Source: UBA6927 sp022447855
GTDB taxonomy: Bacteria > Chloroflexota > Dehalococcoidia > Lucifugimonadales > UBA6927
Length of the DNA stretch: 64,000 nucleotides
NCBI GenBank assembly: GCA_022447855.1
Contig: JAKUTX010000002.1
Coordinates: 109,946-173,945 of the forward strand
Reading direction: 5' to 3'
Under the pieces are notes generated by a model, which saw only the letters and a program-made list of their open reading frames with translations, had not been told where the DNA came from and made no database searches. Shown here piece after piece: positions 61,353 through 64,000 of the stretch (its first letter is position 1; each line of letters opens with the position of its first letter). A program made the position numbers and the translations under genes.

Positions 61353-62783
61353 TCAAGTTAATTGAAATTCTGGAGTTGATGAAATGAAGGACAATAGGTA
61401 TACAATGCGGTTTTCTAATTCAGACGGATTATCTTGAGTAAAATCTCCTTGAGAATCGAGAAGTTTAATTAAAGTCTGTTTAATTGAATCTCCCAGCGGA
61501 GCTACTCCTAGTAAATTTGTACACGTATTAATTAATTCCTCTGATGAAATATTAGGTTCATCAACCTGAAGTGATTCAACAATTCGTGAAACGAGTGAAC
61601 GGATTCCAGGGTTTGTAATGTCACCAATTTCTGAAGATGCAAAATTAACTCTTTCGACAAGAGCGCCACTGTTTATCCATTCAGTGCCTTCGTGCCAACC
61701 TTCAACTGAAGGTGGATTAAGCAACATTTGGCCCATATATCCTGTAATATTTCCACTAGAGAATATTTTGTCTGAAGGTGATTGAATACTACCGCTCATG
61801 CGTAAAGTTCCAGCAACAATTTCAGCTGGACATTTAACTCTTGAGAATTCAGATTGGGTGAAATAGTCAGAATAAAAAATTGCTTCCAGCATTGCGGAAA
61901 TATTGTGTTCAGAGTCAAAATATATTTGCACTAGTTCATCAATTGCCCCGGGATTGTTCGGCTCAGTGTAATTCCACTGAGGGACTGGTTCTTCGTCAGC
62001 CACGAAAAAATCGTACAAATGTCTAGAAATAAATCGCGCAGTAGATTCTTGGTTACATATTATTTTAATAATATCCTCGCCGTTAAAATCTCCTGTATTT
62101 TCAAGGAATGTTTTCCTGCCGTTGTCATGATCAGATTTGTCATAGTCGAAATGCCAAGCGATTCTTCCATAAGGCCAAATCGAATCTTTTGAAGCTCTCA
62201 TAGCCATGTATTCAACATTCCCTAAAGTCCAACCGGTGAAAGCTCGGCTGGCCTCTTTAATATCATTTTCGCTATAATTACCAATGCCCATGGAGAATAA
62301 TTCTAGTAGTTCCCTACCGAAATTTTCGTTTATAGACCCATTGTGATTGTCATGATTATCTAACCATATGATCATAGCAGGATCTTTAGATAGTTCGAGT
62401 AATAGGTTGTCAAATTTTCCAAGTCCAAAATTTCTAAACATATCTACTTGGTTAAGGACAGATCTGGCATTATTTAATTTTGAATAGCCAGTCGCGAAAA
62501 TTCCATGCCAAAAAAGCGCAATCTTTTCTACCATTGGGGTTTGAGTCGAAATCATCCTGTAAAGCCAGTAAGCCGCCGAGGAATCACCATATCGTAATTC
62601 ATGCATATCGGAATGATATCTTTGGATCACATCATCAGGGATGTGAGCAGATTCACCTGGGTTTAATACCGATTGGACTGTGGCATCATATCCATTTTCA
62701 CATGCTATATCAATTTCTTGTTGCGTGGCTCCAAAACCAGATCTACGTAATAAGTGTGCGATAAGGCGTCTTTGAGCAGTCAA
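61353..62783 (-). CDS. DUF1800-family protein
   Basis: A 476-residue DUF1800 protein, with AHLLRRSGFGATQQEIDIA at the N-terminus, IALFWHGIFATG, NFGRELLELFSMG and EASRAFTGW, the usual family hallmarks. Function unknown; the genes commonly pair with DUF1501. No signal peptide is visible. The start is TTG 62783, supported by AAGGAG 6 nt upstream. It begins 2 bp after the DUF1501 stop. Confidence 0.88.
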   Translation of the reverse strand: MTAQRRLIAHLLRRSGFGATQQEIDIACENGYDATVQSVLNPGESAHIPDDVIQRYHSDMHELRYGDSSAAYWLYRMISTQTPMVEKIALFWHGIFATGYSKLNNARSVLNQVDMFRNFGLGKFDNLLLELSKDPAMIIWLDNHDNHNGSINENFGRELLELFSMGIGNYSENDIKEASRAFTGWTLGNVEYMAMRASKDSIWPYGRIAWHFDYDKSDHDNGRKTFLENTGDFNGEDIIKIICNQESTARFISRHLYDFFVADEEPVPQWNYTEPNNPGAIDELVQIYFDSEHNISAMLEAIFYSDYFTQSEFSRVKCPAEIVAGTLRMSGSIQSPSDKIFSSGNITGYMGQMLLNPPSVEGWHEGTEWINSGALVERVNFASSEIGDITNPGIRSLVSRIVESLQVDEPNISSEELINTCTNLLGVAPLGDSIKQTLIKLLDSQGDFTQDNPSELENRIVYLLSFISSTPEFQLT

Positions 62784-62785
62784 AA

Positions 62786-63922
62786 CTAACTCCTTAAAAA
62801 GTCCATTTTTTCGAAGTTTCCGTTAACTATTTCTGGTGCGTCTAAATCTAGCCAATCATCCAAAATGGTTGAGTAAGTGCTTCGGAAATCGTTGTTGAAT
62901 TTCATGTCACCTTCAACTTGATCTTTCGGGGCTAATGAAGGGAATTCTCCGTACAGTCCGCCATTAACAGAGTCCCCAATAACAAAAGCTACCCCTCCAG
63001 AACCGTGGTCAGTGCCAGATCCATTGTCTTTAATTCTACGACCAAATTCTGTGAAAATAACCGTTAAATTAGAGCCCCCATATTCATGTTCGTCCAAATC
63101 TGATTGGAAATCATAAACTGCGTCTGAAACTTCTCGGATAAGTTTGGAATGTGTTGTTACCTCACCTGAATGAGTGTCAAAGCTTCCACGCTGAGTGTAG
63201 AAAATCCGGGTTCCAAAGTCTGAAAACATTACTTGTGCCGCATCTTTTAAATTATTTGCCATAGGACTATCTGCGTATTCTATGTTGGATTGGTAATTTT
63301 CTGGAGCGGTCTTTAAAATGTCTGCGCCTTGATATGCACCAACTCCAGTTTGGCGAATGAATTCACGAACCATATCGGCACCTGAACCGCCATACATTTG
63401 AGAGAATAGATTTAAAGCAGATGCCCTGTCGTGTTCGTCATTTATGTTTGGAAATAATCCGTAAGTGGACAAATCTCCCACTGAAGCAACTGGTACTCCA
63501 GGAGCAGAAAGGGCTCTGGGAAGACCTCTACCGAAATTTATACTTGTAAGGGCGTTTTCTCCTTTGGGATCTATAGCCCTAGATGCCTTTCCTAGCCACC
63601 CTTCATTGAGTACTTTTTCAGGTTCAGCGGTGTGCCAAATGTCCATAGATCGGAAATGGGAACGAATTGGGTTTGGATATCCAATTCCATTAATTATCGC
63701 AACTTTGCCCTGATCCCACAGAGATTTAATGCCTACCATGTTTGGATTTAAAGCCAAATTTTGATCAAGCTTCAATACTTTATCTGGATCCATAGCGACT
63801 GAAGGACGGTGGTCAAAATAATTTTGGTCGGTATATGGAATGACAGTGTTAAGAGCGTCATTTCCACCAGTTAGCTGAATAAATACCACTGATTTTGCTT
63901 TGTTAGTTTCTGGTACTGACAT
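62786..63922 (-). CDS. DUF1501-family protein
   Basis: A 378-residue DUF1501 protein, with VFIQLTGGNDALNTVIP, FDTHSGEV, FTEFGRRIKDNGSGTDHGSGG and NGGLYGEFPSL. These proteins resemble sulfatase/phosphatase-fold enzymes and are usually exported by the Tat pathway. This one starts MSVPETNKAKSVVFIQLT with GGAGG in front of the ATG and shows no Tat signal. It is first in the three-gene run. Confidence 0.88.
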   Translation of the reverse strand: MSVPETNKAKSVVFIQLTGGNDALNTVIPYTDQNYFDHRPSVAMDPDKVLKLDQNLALNPNMVGIKSLWDQGKVAIINGIGYPNPIRSHFRSMDIWHTAEPEKVLNEGWLGKASRAIDPKGENALTSINFGRGLPRALSAPGVPVASVGDLSTYGLFPNINDEHDRASALNLFSQMYGGSGADMVREFIRQTGVGAYQGADILKTAPENYQSNIEYADSPMANNLKDAAQVMFSDFGTRIFYTQRGSFDTHSGEVTTHSKLIREVSDAVYDFQSDLDEHEYGGSNLTVIFTEFGRRIKDNGSGTDHGSGGVAFVIGDSVNGGLYGEFPSLAPKDQVEGDMKFNNDFRSTYSTILDDWLDLDAPEIVNGNFEKMDFLRS

Positions 63923-63949
63923 TAAACCCTCCAGTTATTGTGTGCGCTG

Positions 63950-63978
63950 AATTTATCACATTAGTTTGAAATCAACAA
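63950..63978 (-). promoter_or_regulatory. Candidate promoter of the DUF1501-DUF1800-NHL run
   Basis: On the minus strand TTGTTG (63978-63973), a 17-bp spacer and TAAATT (63955-63950), 27 bp before the DUF1501 ATG. Confidence 0.45.
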
Positions 63979-64000
63979 GAAATACGAGGTTAAACTCTAT

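Overview
The window reads as one contiguous, AT-rich, densely coding bacterial chromosome segment with short intergenic gaps, many 1-100 bp gene overlaps, no rRNA or tRNA genes, no CRISPR array and no insertion sequence that I can see. The gene content (FabL-type enoyl-ACP reductase, PlsX, rpmH-rnpA-yidD-yidC-jag cluster, DUF1501/DUF1800 pair, FGE-type enzyme, and tandem families of FAD-dependent GMC oxidoreductases and Ldh_2 dehydrogenases) suggests a free-living marine Chloroflexota bacterium of the SAR202 / Dehalococcoidia-related kind. That assignment is inference from gene content; there is no 16S gene here to settle it.

Layout. 1-3221 (minus): a partial menaquinone methyltransferase, NAD(P)HX repair enzyme, holo-ACP synthase and MTHF reductase. 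3333-6358 (plus): folD, queA and a ketopantoate-reductase-like gene. 6390-7628: a two-gene hemerythrin-like pair sharing a C-terminal segment. 7749-17280 (plus): an accessory catabolic block of four tandem GMC oxidoreductases, two tandem malate/L-lactate-type dehydrogenases and an EamA transporter. GMC copies two to four carry clear traces of recent gene conversion.

17294-29655 (minus): a housekeeping run. In transcription order it starts with a two-subunit-like (R)-hydratase pair, plsX, fabG and fabL (type II fatty acid synthesis), then rpmH, rnpA, yidD, a PQQ-propeller lipoprotein, yidC, jag, rmuC, a PfkB kinase and an AI-2E transporter, followed by ilvE, a membrane protein and a PAP2-like protein with a damaged motif. 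29761-34740: a small unknown gene, a SelA-like PLP enzyme, ygfZ, an IscA-type protein and ftsH. 34768-45694 (minus): a long run thrB, lysC, a double-GT2 fusion, TPR protein, MBL hydrolase, CPBP protease, trpA, aroH, ribF, tyrS, a small unknown and a class V aminotransferase. 45756-49762 (plus): mutS2, a DUF192 lipoprotein, fmt. 49770-51942 (minus): cupin, L-2-haloacid-dehalogenase-like HAD, an SDR lacking the catalytic Lys, and a zinc ribbon. 51943-52305 is the largest gap; it holds two perfect 10-bp inverted repeats, one before each flanking gene. 52306-54144: SMP-30-like lactonase and a formylglycine-generating-type enzyme. 54184-60175: gltD and gltB. 60294-63922: NHL protein, DUF1800 and DUF1501, without visible export signals.

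Start codons were chosen by Shine-Dalgarno position; TTG and GTG starts with good SD sequences are common. The most notable items are the mosaic GMC array, the hemerythrin-like pair, the two hairpins around the 52 kb gap, the yidC/jag 107-bp coding overlap, the PAP2 protein lacking its motif-2 histidine, and the unexported DUF1501/DUF1800/NHL operon.
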